From Marisa cornuarietis (taxonomy: Eukaryota; Mollusca; Gastropoda; Architaenioglossa; Ampullariidae), in the NCBI GenBank assembly GCA_004794655.1, contig SMMW01000024.1, positions 1,131,501 to 1,195,500 on the forward strand: a stretch of 64,000 nucleotides of DNA. The letters run 5' to 3'. A program made the position numbers and the translations under genes. Numbering within the stretch: the stretch's first letter is position 1; each line of letters starts with the position of its first letter. Positions 20,504-34,199 of this stretch are shown piece by piece. The notes below the pieces were generated by a model. The model was given only the letters and a program-made list of their open reading frames with translations, was not told the DNA's origin and made no database searches.

Positions 20504-23500
20504 ACCTCTGTACTGGCCATTTGAAGTTCCATCAACGCTGACAAGGCACAGCAACAACAGAAACAGTACGCCGTGCAATATCTACCGTTAGCGTGACAGT
20601 AGGATATCTCTAACGAGTCTCATATGTAATGTCCTGTTGTGACAAAGACCCGTGCAAAGCGGCACGCGACTATTTTTGCTTTCGGACATAAGGCACGCAC
20701 TGCGGCGATCACTGCGTTAAAGATGGCTGACGCGAGACCTTGAGCTTTTTTCGACTTACAGTTCCTTTCTTATTAAATTATCCGCCCACAGCCCACATGC
20801 ACTATCGCGCTTGCTCGCTCAGCTCCTTTAAAATTAAAAAAAAAACTTAAAAAATCAGTCAAACTGTTTTCTTTTAAATTACGGGAAAGGAGAACAATCA
20901 CTACAAAAAGTAAATCAAGGTCTTCCGGCTGGTTTCTTGCCAGCAAAAAAGCACCGTCTCCGCTAGGTCTGACTCGCGGGCACTGACCCACCACGTCCTC
21001 TGCAACATATCTCACGTAATTTCGATGTGCCACCAGCTATGTCGAAAGCCACGCTACCCACCCGCATCGCCGACGCATTGCCGAGGGGCAGAGTAGCTTC
21101 AGCAACAGTTGGCAGCCCTGAGCTCAAATTTCCGAGCTGTTCTTTCTCTGTGATTGCTCGCAACAAGCATACAATTTTATTTACAGATTGCATATATAAA
21201 TATAGTTGTTTCGTTTCCTTTCCGCCAATATTATTTGTTTGCCGGAAAAGACGGAGACTGGACAGCTCCCAACCTGCAGTTAGTACATGTTTATACTCAG
21301 CTAGCAACGATTCCTCATTTCCACGTCTTTGATGACACACACACACACACAAATTGTTCCCTGCGGTCAGTCCGAAAGCTGCTCTGAAAACCGCTCAGCA
21401 AAACCGAGGCGAGCGCAACTAGTTCCTCTGGGACGGTCTCATACCCGGGGGTCAATTGCACAGACGGATTTTTGTGACCAACAGCTCGCTTCAGCGTTGG
21501 AAGCACAAAATTGCCTCCCCCACCCTGACTCCCCCTACTTCTTTTGTTGGTCTCGGTGGTCTCGTTTGGGTCTATGAAGCGGGCAGTAAAGAGCCTCTCA
21601 AAATGACCCCGTCTCTCTCCCGGAAATGATACGTCCACCGTAACGGCTGGGCAATGACCAATCCCTGATCCGAATGTGGATGGAAATGGTCACCAGCCGG
21701 CTCCAGTATATAACCGACAGTGGACTCTAAACGTACCTCAGCAGCTACGTCACTAAAATCATAGAGTACAATCTCTTTCACACACACACACACAAAATAT
21801 AAAAATAAGTTTAACAAACGCAGAACATTCTCTAGAATTACTGTCGGAGGTTAGGACATTCTACGGGCAATATTAAAAATATTAAATAAATATTGATCGG
21901 GTAAAACAAGGGTGGGAAATTCGGAAGACAGAGCTGAGACGGACACAAATTCACTGAGTAAAATTACTTACGCATTTTCGCCTCCCTAAACGGATTAGTA
22001 AAGAGCAACCCCGTGGTAATGAAACTCATTAACGTCTAAGAATTCCCTCAAATCATTGCACGGCATCTGTTGCTCAACGCTAGCAAAGCATCACACCACC
22101 CGCTTTATGATTTTGTAACTTTACCTTCCCCCACCCGCGTCCATCAATTTTCTTGGCCAGCGGTGGACTTGCCACAGCGAGTTATCAACCACTGTGTCTC
22201 AGAAGGGCTGCCACGTTGACCGAAGGAGAAAGGAGAGTGAAACACACAGAAGGGTCAATCCAGTCCGTTATTGGGGGTCTTAGCTTGTGTCAGCAGTCAG
22301 TGGTCGCGTGTACTGGTGTACGTGACTGAGAAAATGAGGCTGTGCACGTGAGGTGCACCTACAACTTCCTGGTATACTTTGGTCCGCGGCTGACGTTCTT
22401 TGTGTCTTTTTCTCGTCTGGCGCTTGATTTGATGAAATGCCGTGCCAGACACTATAAGCAATTTAATTAGAGAGTGTATAAAGGTTGACCTATAGGTAGT
22501 CACTGGACTATTTATTTTTGCTTGAGTTGATGAAGGACAATGTTTACAGTCAAAGGTGATGGCAGATGTTGAAAATGTGATGCGTTCGCGCGAAATCTAC
22601 TTAGTTCCAAAGATTTCAACTAATTCAAAGCAACTAATTCAACTGATTCGAACAGTTAAAACAGTATCATCGGCGGACTTAAAGACCAGGGAGTCCGCAC
22701 CAATCCATTTCCTAAGGGTGTGCGCGCGCACACAAGCACACGGAAACGGAGACTACCTCACTAACAAACTGTGCGTGCGCACCCAGCTTACACGCGCGCG
22801 CGCACACCCACCCACTCCAAACACACACACACAAAGAGAGAGAGACCACGAAAGAAAAAAACAGTCCTCGGCCAAAGCAATTAACCGGGGTAGTGTTAGG
22901 AAGCCCTACTACAGTCTTCATCAAGAATCGCGACTGTTGGATGTTGGTGGAGAGGCTGGGGTGAACACCCAGGATCTCAGTAAAGTCTCTATGCGGTCTG
23001 ACAAGCTTAACAACCTGTGTCTGTGGGTGTGTGGTAGAGAGAAAGAGACCTGGCTGCTTAATTTCTCCACAACGAGGCTCTGTTTTGTGGCAGTCCGTGC
23101 CGCCCACGCCCCAGCTCACAGACAGCAAATTGTTTCTATCGTATGGTCTGTACCCCGCACGCCGGTCAGCCGAACCACCCACCAATTTCCTCCAAGAAGC
23201 CCGGGCCTTTCCCGGGCAGAGCGGTCAGCCCTGGACAGGGTGGTCCAATCCAGTCTTGGTGTGGGCCAAATCTAGACCCACACCTCCTCGAGCAGACAGA
23301 AAGGTCAAATTTAGACCTTGACCTTCTTCAGTAACTGTGCCGCCCTATCGCTGTACCGCTAGTCTATATACAGGACATACATCAAGCCCTAATGCCTCAG
23401 TTTCCCGCCCACGCTTTACAAGTGTCACTTGTTTGTTTATTTGCGTCACACGAAGGTCGTGTTGAAAAATAGTCAAACATAACTCGTACATTCGACAATA

Positions 23501-24393
23501 CGGCCGGTCAATGTTTGCTCTTAATTGCCATTCAAACGCCTGCTAACCACATCTCAATACAAGCTGGGTGTCAATGTATGGAGGCTGTGCTGCTGCGGGG
23601 ATGTAGACGATAAACAAAATCCAGCCAAGTCTAACATTGCTCTGCCATGGAACACACACTATGAAACTCAACATTTAAGCAAGATCCACTCGGTGCATAC
23701 TACCGATTTATCTACCTCGGTATTTACCGACGAGCAAACCATTAGACGATATCTGGAGCAGCGGGCCGACTGCATGACACATTCAACAACGGTTGTCACG
23801 AAAACAGTCAGTGGGCTGTCATAAAAAGCGATGTCTGCTATCGAGGTGGACAAACAAGTTCCCTTTGCAAAGCAGCGGCCGAACGGCAGTGGAGCGTCTT
23901 CCGTCAGCTACACGTGAAAAGCAGACGACAGTCACTGATAAGCAAAAACATTGCGCGCCTGCAATCAACTCTCCCCCACCCCCAACCGAGAATTTCCCGT
24001 GCAAGCGGACCAACAACTGCAGTAAACGTGGTCGTGAAGTTAGATGCAAACATAGATGCTGTGCAACAAAGAGCCACTGTGTGCAGTGCAAGGAACACGG
24101 GAACTCGCTCTGCGGACGGAAAAAGGACCGGCAGGGGTGATTGCCCTTTCCGAGCCTGAGCAGTATGGCGCCAGAGGGTAGGTAAGAAATCATATCAGTA
24201 AAACAACAAATAAAGAAGAAAGTTACAAGAGCAGGAAAAAAACAGGATGAGATTAAACTTCTGTTGGACTGAGATAGCGAAGTGTCTCAAAGTGATTGCT
24301 GGCGTCACAACGTTACCACGTGTTCTTCAAAACAGCTCTCGCTCTCTTTGTCCCCGCGCCAGCCCCCATCTTCCCACTTAATAACGTCTACTC

Positions 24394-24586
24394 CAGAGGT
24401 TTTCAAACTGTGGTACGCGTACCACAACTGGTACGCGAAGGTATGAAGAGTGGTACGCGAGGACCATACGCCAAAATTAAAGAATATATATATATTACGG
24501 GGGCTGTATGTAGGGTTGGAATGTGGTACTCGGTCAATTCGAATTTTCGAAAGTGGTACGCGTCTGGAAAAGTTTGAAAACCTCTG
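24394..24586. mobile_element. hAT-type MITE with 8-bp target duplication
   Basis: The 193-bp element starts CAGAGGTTTTCAAACTGTGG and ends with the inverted AAAGTTTGAAAACCTCTG. It is flanked by GTCTACTC on the left and GTCTAGTC on the right, a 7-of-8 match that fits the 8-bp target duplication of hAT transposons. The CAGAGGTTNTCAAACT ends are typical of hAT non-autonomous families. Subterminal GTGGTACGCG motifs repeat several times in both orientations, as expected for transposase binding sites. There is no coding capacity. Confidence 0.9.
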
Positions 24587-24629
24587 GTCTAGTCGGGTGC
24601 AGCTTTTTTTCCTTCTTCTAGCGACTAGG

Positions 24630-24845
24630 TAAAGCTCAAAATACTGGTGAACACCAACCCTACGTTCTGCAGATACTCGCCTACCAACATCATCCCGTAG
24701 AGAATGAGGTGAGCAACACGGGCGTCAACATTGTACATGGATGCACTGAAGGCTTAGGCCAACAGTAGAGCTAGGATCATTATGTTAATTAGGTGCATCA
24801 CGAGTTTGCCGTCACCCTCTTTCTGTGCAATGTGCAGGCGTGAGT
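24630..24845 (-). repeat. Protein-like dispersed repeat, copy 1
   Basis: Similar in sequence and orientation to 28268-28505. Read on the minus strand, both copies give comparable peptides (here LVMHLINIMILALLLA, a stop and frame break, then SASMYNVDARVAHLILYGMM). The preserved reading suggests decay from a coding sequence, perhaps a hydrophobic membrane protein or a transposon-borne gene. I do not recognise the family. Confidence 0.45.
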
Positions 24846-27800
24846 TTTGGATTGGGTATTTGATCAAGTTATAGTAAATAGTATCTTGCACTGAGGCGTG
24901 AGAGAAAAAGATTTTCGTCCCAATAGTCTACTCTAGTAAAAGACCACAAGCGTCATCAGGGCGTGTGCACGCCTGTGTATCTGTTTCTGTCTGTGTGCAG
25001 GTATATCTGCGTGCATGCGTGTAGGTGTATTTGGTGCCCATTCTAATGATTTGTGCTGGTGTGCCATAAATAGCGCTTTGGGCCCGCCTCTGCTGATGGG
25101 GAAAACATTAAACAGAATAAACCTACTACTCGGTCGAATGTCCTGGACCCAACTCCCCTCCCTTCACCCCATCACTGTTGCATTCCCTCGAGTGAAGGTG
25201 AAGATAAAAACCCTTCCTTTGCTACCTAGATGATTGGACGGGAGTGGGGGTGCCGATCAGAAGGTAGACTCTGGCAGCGAAAGTCGAGATGGCAAAGTCG
25301 AACAGCACAATCGAACGGGCCTTTTGTCCGACTGCCAGCGGCGAGGAAAAGCGAAGTGAGGGGTAGGGGTAAGAAAATGAAGAGGGGTGGGTGTGGAGGC
25401 TGATTTTTCTGTGGACGGTTGGTGAAGCAAGGAAACGACAGAAGCAGACACACCTCAGGTCTGCCGAGACTCGTTCGGCATAATGAAGCACACTGCGTGA
25501 TGGGGCATTGGACTTAAGATGGCTACCATGGTAAAAACACAATAATGTTTCTAATTACTTTCGTCGGGGTCTTCTGTTGTTATTGTTCTCACTGTTTGTA
25601 GGGAAAGTGCTGCCATGGGTGATTTTGAACTTCATTATCGTCGTCGTCGTCATCATCATCATCCGTTGTGACGCTCGAAACCGGACTGGTCGAACTTACT
25701 GTCCAGGTCCACATACTCTGTCCTCTGCAACTTATAGCCAAAAACACCTACAAAGTTAGCTTCCCTCTTTTCACCTCTGGCGTACAAGCGAACCAGCAGC
25801 TGAAATTAATATGATTTTTTTACGTGCACATCAATCCAACAGATTCTGTTCAAAGCTGGTTGCTCGTTCGATAGCAATCTGCCTTAATGCCCTAAACATT
25901 ACACACTGAGGCTACGGTTAATGAGATCATCATCATCATCATCATAATCATCATCATCATCCCAATAACCGATACACAGCCACAGCTTATTGTCTCATTC
26001 TTCTTCTGGAACCTGAATGTAGGACGAGAATTGACTGTATTTCTGATCACGATCCTACCCCTTTTTGTTTTCCCTCTTCAGATTTACGACATTACTTGCA
26101 GACCAAGTTCCCTGCCCTTGTCCACATCATCAACCACGTTTACGACTCTACGGCAGACTAAGCTCGATTCTCCCTGATGCAGAGACACCCCCTCACCCCC
26201 CCCCCCAGCCCTAGCTCAAACGTAATACGCCGCGTGGTGCCAAAGACCATAAATCGTCGAAAAATCGTCCGCATGTTTCCAGAAAAGCGGGCGTTTCACG
26301 GCCCCTAGCTGTACTCCGCTTCATTCTCTGAGTACTGCCCTCTTACTAGAAACTGCCCGCCTTATTATCAGCACTACTGATTCCAAAAGACTGCGTACAA
26401 TACTACGCATGCATGCACGCACTGTCCTGCACTTAGTCTTTGTCCCGCGCGCGCGCGCGCACACATTCACCAAGCTATTTACCAAGTGTTCTGCAACGCC
26501 GCTATCCCACCTCTCCTTCTGGACAAAATTGGCCTACGAAGCCTTCATTTGGACCACCCACTCTCTGAAGGAAGAGTCTCAGAGAGAGAAAGAGGAAAAA
26601 CACAGCGTCCATCCTAAACGTTCGCGTGTTAAATCTGTTCTGACGCTGCTCCAGGACAAATGGTTCTGGTCACCGCATGACCATAATGCAATTGTGCCTC
26701 GTGCTTGGGCCTCCGAATTCGCCAAGCACTTTGGAAAAGCGGGCGGAGCTTGGGCGAGGCTAAGCCAGACTGAAGTCGCGATAACTCGATCGATCCGCCC
26801 TCAATAAAACGTTCGATAAAAACACTAACCTCCCATTCGCTCGCCTTCCCCCCACCACACTGCCACCCCCACATCCAATTTTTGGGGAAAGGGACTACAG
26901 TCAGCGGACGTAAAAACCAGTGATGGGGTGGAGGGCAGCCAGCTGCAGCTCTTAAGGAGAGACTTTCAGTTGTCTTGACGACCAAGTGCTACTGACGTCG
27001 TCTAGTCAGCGTCTTCGGTCCTCTCCTCTCGTTTCTCCTTCTCTAAAGCAATCTGACATGGGCCTTTCCGATCTTGAAAAGCCAAAAAAAGAAAAAAAGA
27101 CGTCTTCGCGGAGAACTAGATCAAATAAAAAAAAACTCCTATGCTGTCGCCTGGCTTCGCAACCACGCAAATTGTGAGGAATGGCCTCCCTCGCACGACA
27201 AGGATAATTTGTGAGCAGAGAAACAGTGTATCAAGAACGACACAACGAAAGCCCAATCAGACATAAAACATTTACGTGGTTATACTATACGTGGAAGCTC
27301 AAATATTAAGGCAAAGAGTCAGGCCAGTAAGTAGGTAGCCATTCCTAAGGCTATGATGGTTGTAGGGTGTTATAAAATCAAAAAAGTGTACGCAATAAAA
27401 CGCGTGTACCCTATGAACCTTAACGAAAGAAAAAAAACGGACAAAGTGTGAGGTGAGAATATGAGCACACCCCTAAGCCTGCTTTCTTTTCCTGGCTAGC
27501 GAAATACCACAAAAACGAACGTAGCCATTCGCGCCTGCGCACACATTTCTTTTTAACATCCGGTTCCCTAAACACACACTATAAAACAAACACACACACG
27601 AGCGCAAAAAAAAAAAAAAATTAAAAAAACGCCAGTGGGGCAGAGAAGCGGGAGACAACTCATCAGCCTCAAGCCAAGAATTCTCTGCTTTTAGGTAGTC
27701 CGGACCGCCTGCACAAGCTGATAGCAGGATTGAAGGGGGATCACCTCATTTGCTGGATAATTTTTCATCTTGGACCATAAATCATCGGCACGGAGCGCTG

Positions 27801-28267
27801 ATGAGTCGTTTCAAAGAACATGATCAGTCTCTGTCTCTCTTCCTTTCTCTGTCCCGGACTTTGTCTCTGTCTCTGCTGCTAGGAAAAGGAGCGTATTTGT
27901 GACGATCTTTTTCTCTCGGGTGAGGGGTGGTAAATGGCGGAACGTCAGACTAAAAGAAAATGTTCTGAACTATAAGATATTTTTAAGTTACAATGCTGAC
28001 CACCTTTGCTGTCCCCCTTACTCCGTCGTTCATGCTGGATTTTTTTTTTTAAAGGTGGAAACCAAATCTGCAAAGGAACACAACTCGTGGAAAATAGGGA
28101 AGATCTGTGGCGCTACAGCACATTAAACACACTGGCTACCAACTACAGTTGTCATGTGACCGAAGGTCGCCGCCCATCGACGCAGTAGCGGCATGAAACA
28201 CGCAGTAACCGCCGTGTGTCTAGCGTTAAATGACTACTCGGGGGCAATTACTTTCAAATTAATAGTA
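24846..28267. other. Gene-poor stretch between repeat copies
   Basis: No gene was recognised. It contains short (TCG/TCA)n runs at 25640-25665 and 25924-25960, a CG dinucleotide run at 26445-26461, and A/T-rich tracts near 27600. Reading frames such as 26409-26807 and 25222-25542 lack family resemblance and overlap simple sequence. Confidence 0.5.
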
Positions 28268-28505
28268 AAACTCAGTGATGGATACTGTTCCCTTAAATCT
28301 GGCTGAATGTCTCCCTTGTAGAAATACAAGCCAGCAAACATCATCATGCACAGAATGAGGTCAGCAAAACAGACGTCACGACTGTACATGGATACGCTTA
28401 TGTTGCTAAGGCTACATCCAGAGCTATGTTAATCAGGCGTATCTGTGCACAAACAACTTTGATCTCTTTCTCTGTGTGGTGACATATATGTAGGCCTGCG
28501 CTCAC
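28268..28505 (-). repeat. Protein-like dispersed repeat, copy 2
   Basis: Homologous to 24630-24845. The minus strand reads IRLINIALDVALAT, then a break, then SVSMYSRDVCFADLILCMMM followed by FAGLYFY. Differences between the copies fall so that the peptide pattern LINIxLxxALA and SxSMYxxDxxxADLIL is kept. Both copies carry stops or frame breaks near the middle. Confidence 0.45.
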
Positions 28506-30333
28506 AGAACGAAAGGAGGGGAGAACTATTTATCTATATTTTAAGCAATGATAACTAGCATTCAGCTTTACCCAGGCATTAACAAATTCCTTTAGGAATG
28601 AGAAGGCACCTTCCAGCTACAGTGGAAAGGAAACGAAAGACGTAGAAAAGAGCTAGCAGTGTAGACAGTCTAGAAGCCCCACCAAGCCACAGATCGTTCA
28701 TCATGAGAGTTCTCCAGCTCAATGTACCTTTTCCGCTTCATCAGCAAGGTCCCCGGATGAGAAGCGTTCTCCTCGGCTCCCCATCACCTCCCGGTGCAAG
28801 CAGGATCAGCAACGGTTCCTGCATCATTTCACGAGATGACGTGTTTCTGGCGCCAACATTATCGAACGACTACCGGAAATTTCGCAACTGTTTTTCCCGC
28901 CACCAGCAACAGCAACATCGACGACGCCAAGCAAGCAAGCGACCAACCCCTTCAACCCGTACCAATCATGCAAATTACTCTTGTGCAAACCATTCGGAAA
29001 CTGCGGACACGCTTTCGAGTATCTGGCACGCATTCTTCTTTCGTCTGTCAGAGGATGAGCAGTGTTTGCCGACTCCCGGCGCTCCAGCCAGCGAATTCAA
29101 TTTACAGCTCATCGGCAATACTGCCAACACGAGATCGTGCCAAGGATGCAAAGAACCCTCTCTCTGAAAGGCGAGCAGGGAGAAAAGTTGTAGAACACAA
29201 AGACAACGGGGTGCTTGACCGCAACAATTGTTTCCGTTGTCTGACTAACTGAAGGCGTACAACAATGAAAGAGTTAACTCGGGGCAAGAAGGAGGCGATG
29301 GGGATTAACCCACGAGGGAAAAGATAAAACACAACCCCAACGGAGTCTCCTAATGGCGCAGGACCGTTTGAGGAATGTTAAAGCATATGTTTACTTGCAT
29401 CTTGAGCCACAGCGAGCCTGGTGGCTGTTGGTTGTCCTTTGGGCCGGAGCGACAGTTGTCTCTTCCTTCGCCGGTTTCCAACCGGTGTGCAGGTGGGTGT
29501 TCTTCCCGGGCACCCTAATTGAAGCTAGGAAGCTTCTAGCCACATCAGGCTACTTTCACCGTTCAGATTAGGGTATTGACCCATTACCAGGCACAAATAA
29601 CTTCATGTTTGTTAACTCGTTAAATAAGTTGTTAATTCTTCCTAGAAAGCCAGCGATCGAATCGAACAAAGTGATGGACAGATGTCAGATCAGCCAGCGC
29701 TTGGAAACGAGATTAAATTACAAATATCCAGGCTCGTGTTTTAAATAAAATAACCAAAAGTAAGAATAAACTTGACTTGTTGCACAGTAGAAATAGATGA
29801 AGCTAGCGAGCGAGACCGCTGCGGAGTGTCAGAAAGAGAGCCTAGAAGCCCAAACACACAGTTGTACCGTGCGTGCATGCGTGCACTTTTTGTCTGTCTT
29901 GATTCTTGGAACTATCTCAACGTACAGACAGCGTCAACAGATTCACGAAACAGCTTCATTGGAAGCCCAAAATTAAGCAAACTCCACTTGATTGCCGTCC
30001 GCACTTAGGGCACGCGTTCTTACAGACCTCCATAATGAACTGCCCCCCTAGCCGATCCATTCCATTCCCCCACCCGGTCACTTCACGCCGCAGTTCTTCG
30101 GCTTTGCACGAACAGTAACCGGCTACACAGATAGGACGGTGTTGATGACTTGACACGGGAAAGAGGTCATCATAGACACATAGGAGGTCAATGGCTTTGA
30201 CTGAGAAAAAAAAATCACGACCAGCCATGCTCCTTCAAAAACTCCTCAAATCAGGCGATAATCGGAGCTTATAAAGATTTAACAAAAAATTAATTTTATT
30301 TCGATTTTTGATAAACTTCTGTGTGTACTTGTG

Positions 30334-30372
<39 letters not shown>

Positions 30373-33300
30373 CCCGATTGCACAAGCCCTTCTCGTTTCT
30401 AATATACTGCATCACTGTTTGCACAGCTAATGGCCTGGTATTCAGCTGCCCGCAAATCGTTTGGTCAATTACATCTTTCAGTCCGTGCCGTATTGACCAG
30501 TAAGTGGACAAACTGGCTCCCAAATCGATTCCATCGGCGAGCGGCGGATTCGGCAGTCCTGGGACACGAGACGGCAGTGTGGGTCACGTGACCCCGTCAA
30601 GCAGGTAGAAGGACGTCAGTCCACTACCTCCCATTCTACCCCACCCCTAGCTTTCTCTCTACTTCTGGATGGCAGACAAACAACCCTGACCTGTCTGGTG
30701 CCCTTCTAACGGCCTACTCTCATCACCCAAAAAAAAGGTTCGACTACGCCCAGCGCAACAGGTCATAAACCACTAGTCTGACCGTCATCAACCAAAATCT
30801 GATTTCTTGGAACAGGAATTCGATCAAATCTAATAGCTAATAATAATGTCCCGTTTTCCCAGGATCCCCCACTCTTGAATAATGTTGTTCAGCATCAGTA
30901 GATAAAGCGAAAAAGACCCTTCGTCCAAAATTTTAAGAAGTCTTTTCAGAGTGTGTGCGTCTAGTTCTTGATCGAATACTTCACTCAACTTTGTTGTACC
31001 ACGTGACGTGAAGGAGCAAAGGTCATGGGACGCTGTCAATGCCAAGAATGATGACGAACCTTAAAACCAATTGGCCCAACAAACGAAGAGTGCTCGAGGG
31101 ACGGGGAATTCGTAGCTTGACGTAGATGCGCTCCCTGAATAAGGTTCATGATGATGCCGAAAAGCGGCAGTCTGCGAGATAAAGAAAACCGAACTTAGAA
31201 AAAAAAATAAGCTGTGCACTCAACTGCTCCATGAAAGAGAAGTCGCGACCCAGTGTCAGACGAATAGTAATGGCCGAAACGAAGAAAAAGATCTGTAGTG
31301 GTTTACATCAACTCTCAGAGTAACTTCGTTTCGCAAATACCAGGCAGTACACAAAGTTCAGCGATTGAAGGTCAACGTTCGTCTGGCAGATCTGACGATG
31401 ACGGGTCTTGTCGAGGTCAGTGGCCGGTCGATTTTTTTCCGCGTTACCTCTTGTACCTGCAGTCTGATGTTCTCCATCATCAGATCCTCACGCGCATATC
31501 TAGGGAGGAGGTCAATGTCAATCACTGGTAAGTCTTGCTGCTCCTCCCACCCCACTTCCCTAGTTCCCCTTCTCTCACATTCTTTCTTCCTTGCTGTTCA
31601 GTCTCCCCTGACAGCAGTTATACCTGTATTAACAAACATCCTTTTGCTGTAAAGAGTCTTCGAAATTCTGTTGGAGAAACTCCAAGAATACAGATAGATC
31701 AATTTCCTAGCGCCAGATTGTACTGGCAGCACAAGAAACAGAGCTGATTAAGAGCAGCGGCCGCCAGAATTGGAGAACTGTTCACAGGCCAAGCGCTTCG
31801 TCAATTACGACTTTGCACCGGACTAGAAAGGTCAAAGTGCAGGTACCCAAAGACGTGGGTTCTATTCGTCGATAGTGTCAGGCTGTAGTTTGTGGTTTCT
31901 GCGAAGAGCCCACCTCCTTCCCCTTCAACGGCTGCGATGTGACGGCAAGCGGCTGCATCGCAGTGAAATCGAGCTCTCCAAGCAATGCTCTTCTGTCGAC
32001 CAAGGACGATGTTCCTCGGTGCTGAACTCTTCAACTCTTACTGAGTGACCTTTTCTCACACGCTGCACGTGCTTTACATATGTGAGACAATGTTCCGGCT
32101 CACGCCCAAGACCCTCCTTGTGAGTTCAAAGACTTACGTCTTCGTCACTTCAAAAGCAGCTCAATTCTTAGTGAGTTCACAGCAGCGGGCTCATTTTCAA
32201 AATTCCATCCTTTAAGTTTAAAACAGTTCAGATTTGTCGGTTCAAAAAGGTTCCGTACTTTGTGAATTTAAGTCACCATCGTTCTGGTTTGCAGCCCTGA
32301 ATCCTTGACCCTGATAAGGCTTTCGAAGGTTCCTGTTGTGTAATTGGTCTGAGAGAAAGAGTGACAAAGCAGTGATTTTGTTTCTTTCTCTTATTATCTT
32401 CTGCTTGTTTTTGGTTAATGTGAGATCAAACCGACATAAAATGTGCCCTCTGCATACAGTCTCTAAGCCGACACAAATTGAAGATCAAACCTTAGCTCCA
32501 GATCGACAGAACGTCAAACCAAACAGAAAACACGCTATTTGTGAATAGAACTTCAGCTAATGTCACAACCGTCTTCATTCAATGGAGGTTAATTTCGTTC
32601 GGGGGAAAAAAATCTCATGTACGTGAAGAGTTGACAATCTGCAACGCGTTTTAATCGCTCTCTGACACTGCCCGCAAAGTTATCCTCCCTCACCCCGCCC
32701 TCTTCTTGTGCCGGATAACTTCCTCTCTTCGTGTCCTCAACTCGACACTGGGATTGATTAAGTCCTCTACTCTCGTGCACGGTCGGAACCGGGAAAAAGT
32801 GTGAAACCATCCGCCATAATCGCTGTCTGATCAGGGCATCTCTTTCCCTTCAAGCTCGACATGCAGGAACCCGGGCGTCTAGGGAGTGGGGTTGATGAGG
32901 AGAGGGAAAAGCTTGTAATGGGCAGACGACGCGGAATTAGACTCCGAGCCTTCTTGTTTGAGCCTGTCGACGACGGACACAGAACGAAAACCCCCGGTGT
33001 CAACCTCTCACCTTCTCGTCTACACGGCAACACATCCTCTTCACCCACCCACCCCCAACCTCTACATATCCTTTCCCTACAACCCGCTCTCCTCCTCTCA
33101 ACTATGGAAGTCTGCCAAGTATACTCTGGTCCGTCTTCCCCTCGTCCAGTGCCCACCCGCCGCCCCAGCGCTCTCCTCCAAAGACTGACGTCCCCGGCTC
33201 TCCATCATGTCAGTTTCATCTACAGTCGACAGCTTTCACAAAAATGATGGCAGCAATAAGAGTCGTCTGCTCCTGGCACGGAGTACCAATCACCCATACA

Positions 33301-34199
33301 AGGCCGGTTTCTGAGGCGAACCGTTGGAGAACGGCTGACTGGTGAACGTGCTTCAACACATGATGTCTTCTAATGGAAATAGTTTAATGAAAACAAATGT
33401 AGAGTTTGGATAAGCAAGAGAAACCACAAAACCGTACTCAAGGAAACTGATAATTTTGTTTTCCATTACTATTTTTGTTTCTGGGCAGAAATTTGGAAAG
33501 TAAGCCAAGTATTGTTATGTCTTCTAGATGATTCTTCATTTCCCCGTATTTCCTCGCCTACTTGGGTCATAGGGAATGAAGAGGGAACGGGGGTCGGCGG
33601 GGGGGGGGTGTTTTTAGCAATTAAGGTTCTCTCACGGCACAAGCAGCCGACCCTTGAAACAAGTACTCTGGTCACAAAGAATCGTTTGGAGCAATACCTA
33701 GTGCGCCAATGGCAGAATGAGGTGGAGAGCATCTCGGGCTGACAGTGACTAGGACAATACGACGACGACAACAGAGACGCACAACAAAAACTGTGATAAA
33801 ACCACGCGACAGCAACATCAGCAGTGCCGGCGACACGCAGTCAGAAGAAACATTACAAGCATAAGAGGATGTCCTCAGAAGCAGCCCACAGCAGATGGTA
33901 ACTATAGCAACCTTCCAGTGTAAGGCAGGAGAGGACATGGCTAATGGGTTTTATCTGTAGCCATTGATTTTTTTTTCCTTTAAAATTCGAGTGGCGTGGT
34001 TAGGTACATGAAAAGAGAGACGTTTCAAAAGGGTATACTGTTGGACACTAAGACTAGCGAAAGACGCCCGCGTTGAAAGCACAGGTATGGCTTCCAGCGA
34101 GTACTTACAGGACCGGAAGTGATGCCAAGGAACAGTCGGTGATACAGACGCGCGGAAATGTTCACTCTCATGAGAGAGAGACAGTGAGAAAGGGGGTAG
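28506..34199. other. Gene-poor stretch
   Basis: No supported gene. It contains a (GT)n run at 30337-30372, a tentative minus-strand exon-like frame near 31370-31560, and several long but unrecognised frames (28703-29167, 32861-33247) with composition typical of chance ORFs in GC-richer patches. A poly-G run lies at 33598-33610. Confidence 0.5.
30337..30372. repeat. (GT)n microsatellite
   Basis: An almost pure GT run passes into GCGCGCG at its right end. Confidence 0.9.

Larger units (their letters stand above)
17774..24385. other. Gene-poor stretch, probably KIF13 intron or intergenic
   Basis: No supported exon was found. Contents include CT/CA microsatellites (18206-18245, 21775-21795), an 18-T tract near 20025, CG-rich segments around 20220-20480 and 22780-22830, and a 27-bp motif present twice (19596 and 20477). 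The VAVRVRP exon of KIF13 expected upstream of 17774 was looked for and not recognised. Confidence 0.5.

Noticed and set aside
28703..29252. Overlapping plus-strand frames of about 150 codons
   Set aside because: Two different frames are open together in a GC-richer patch. Neither has a recognisable domain, signal or splice support.
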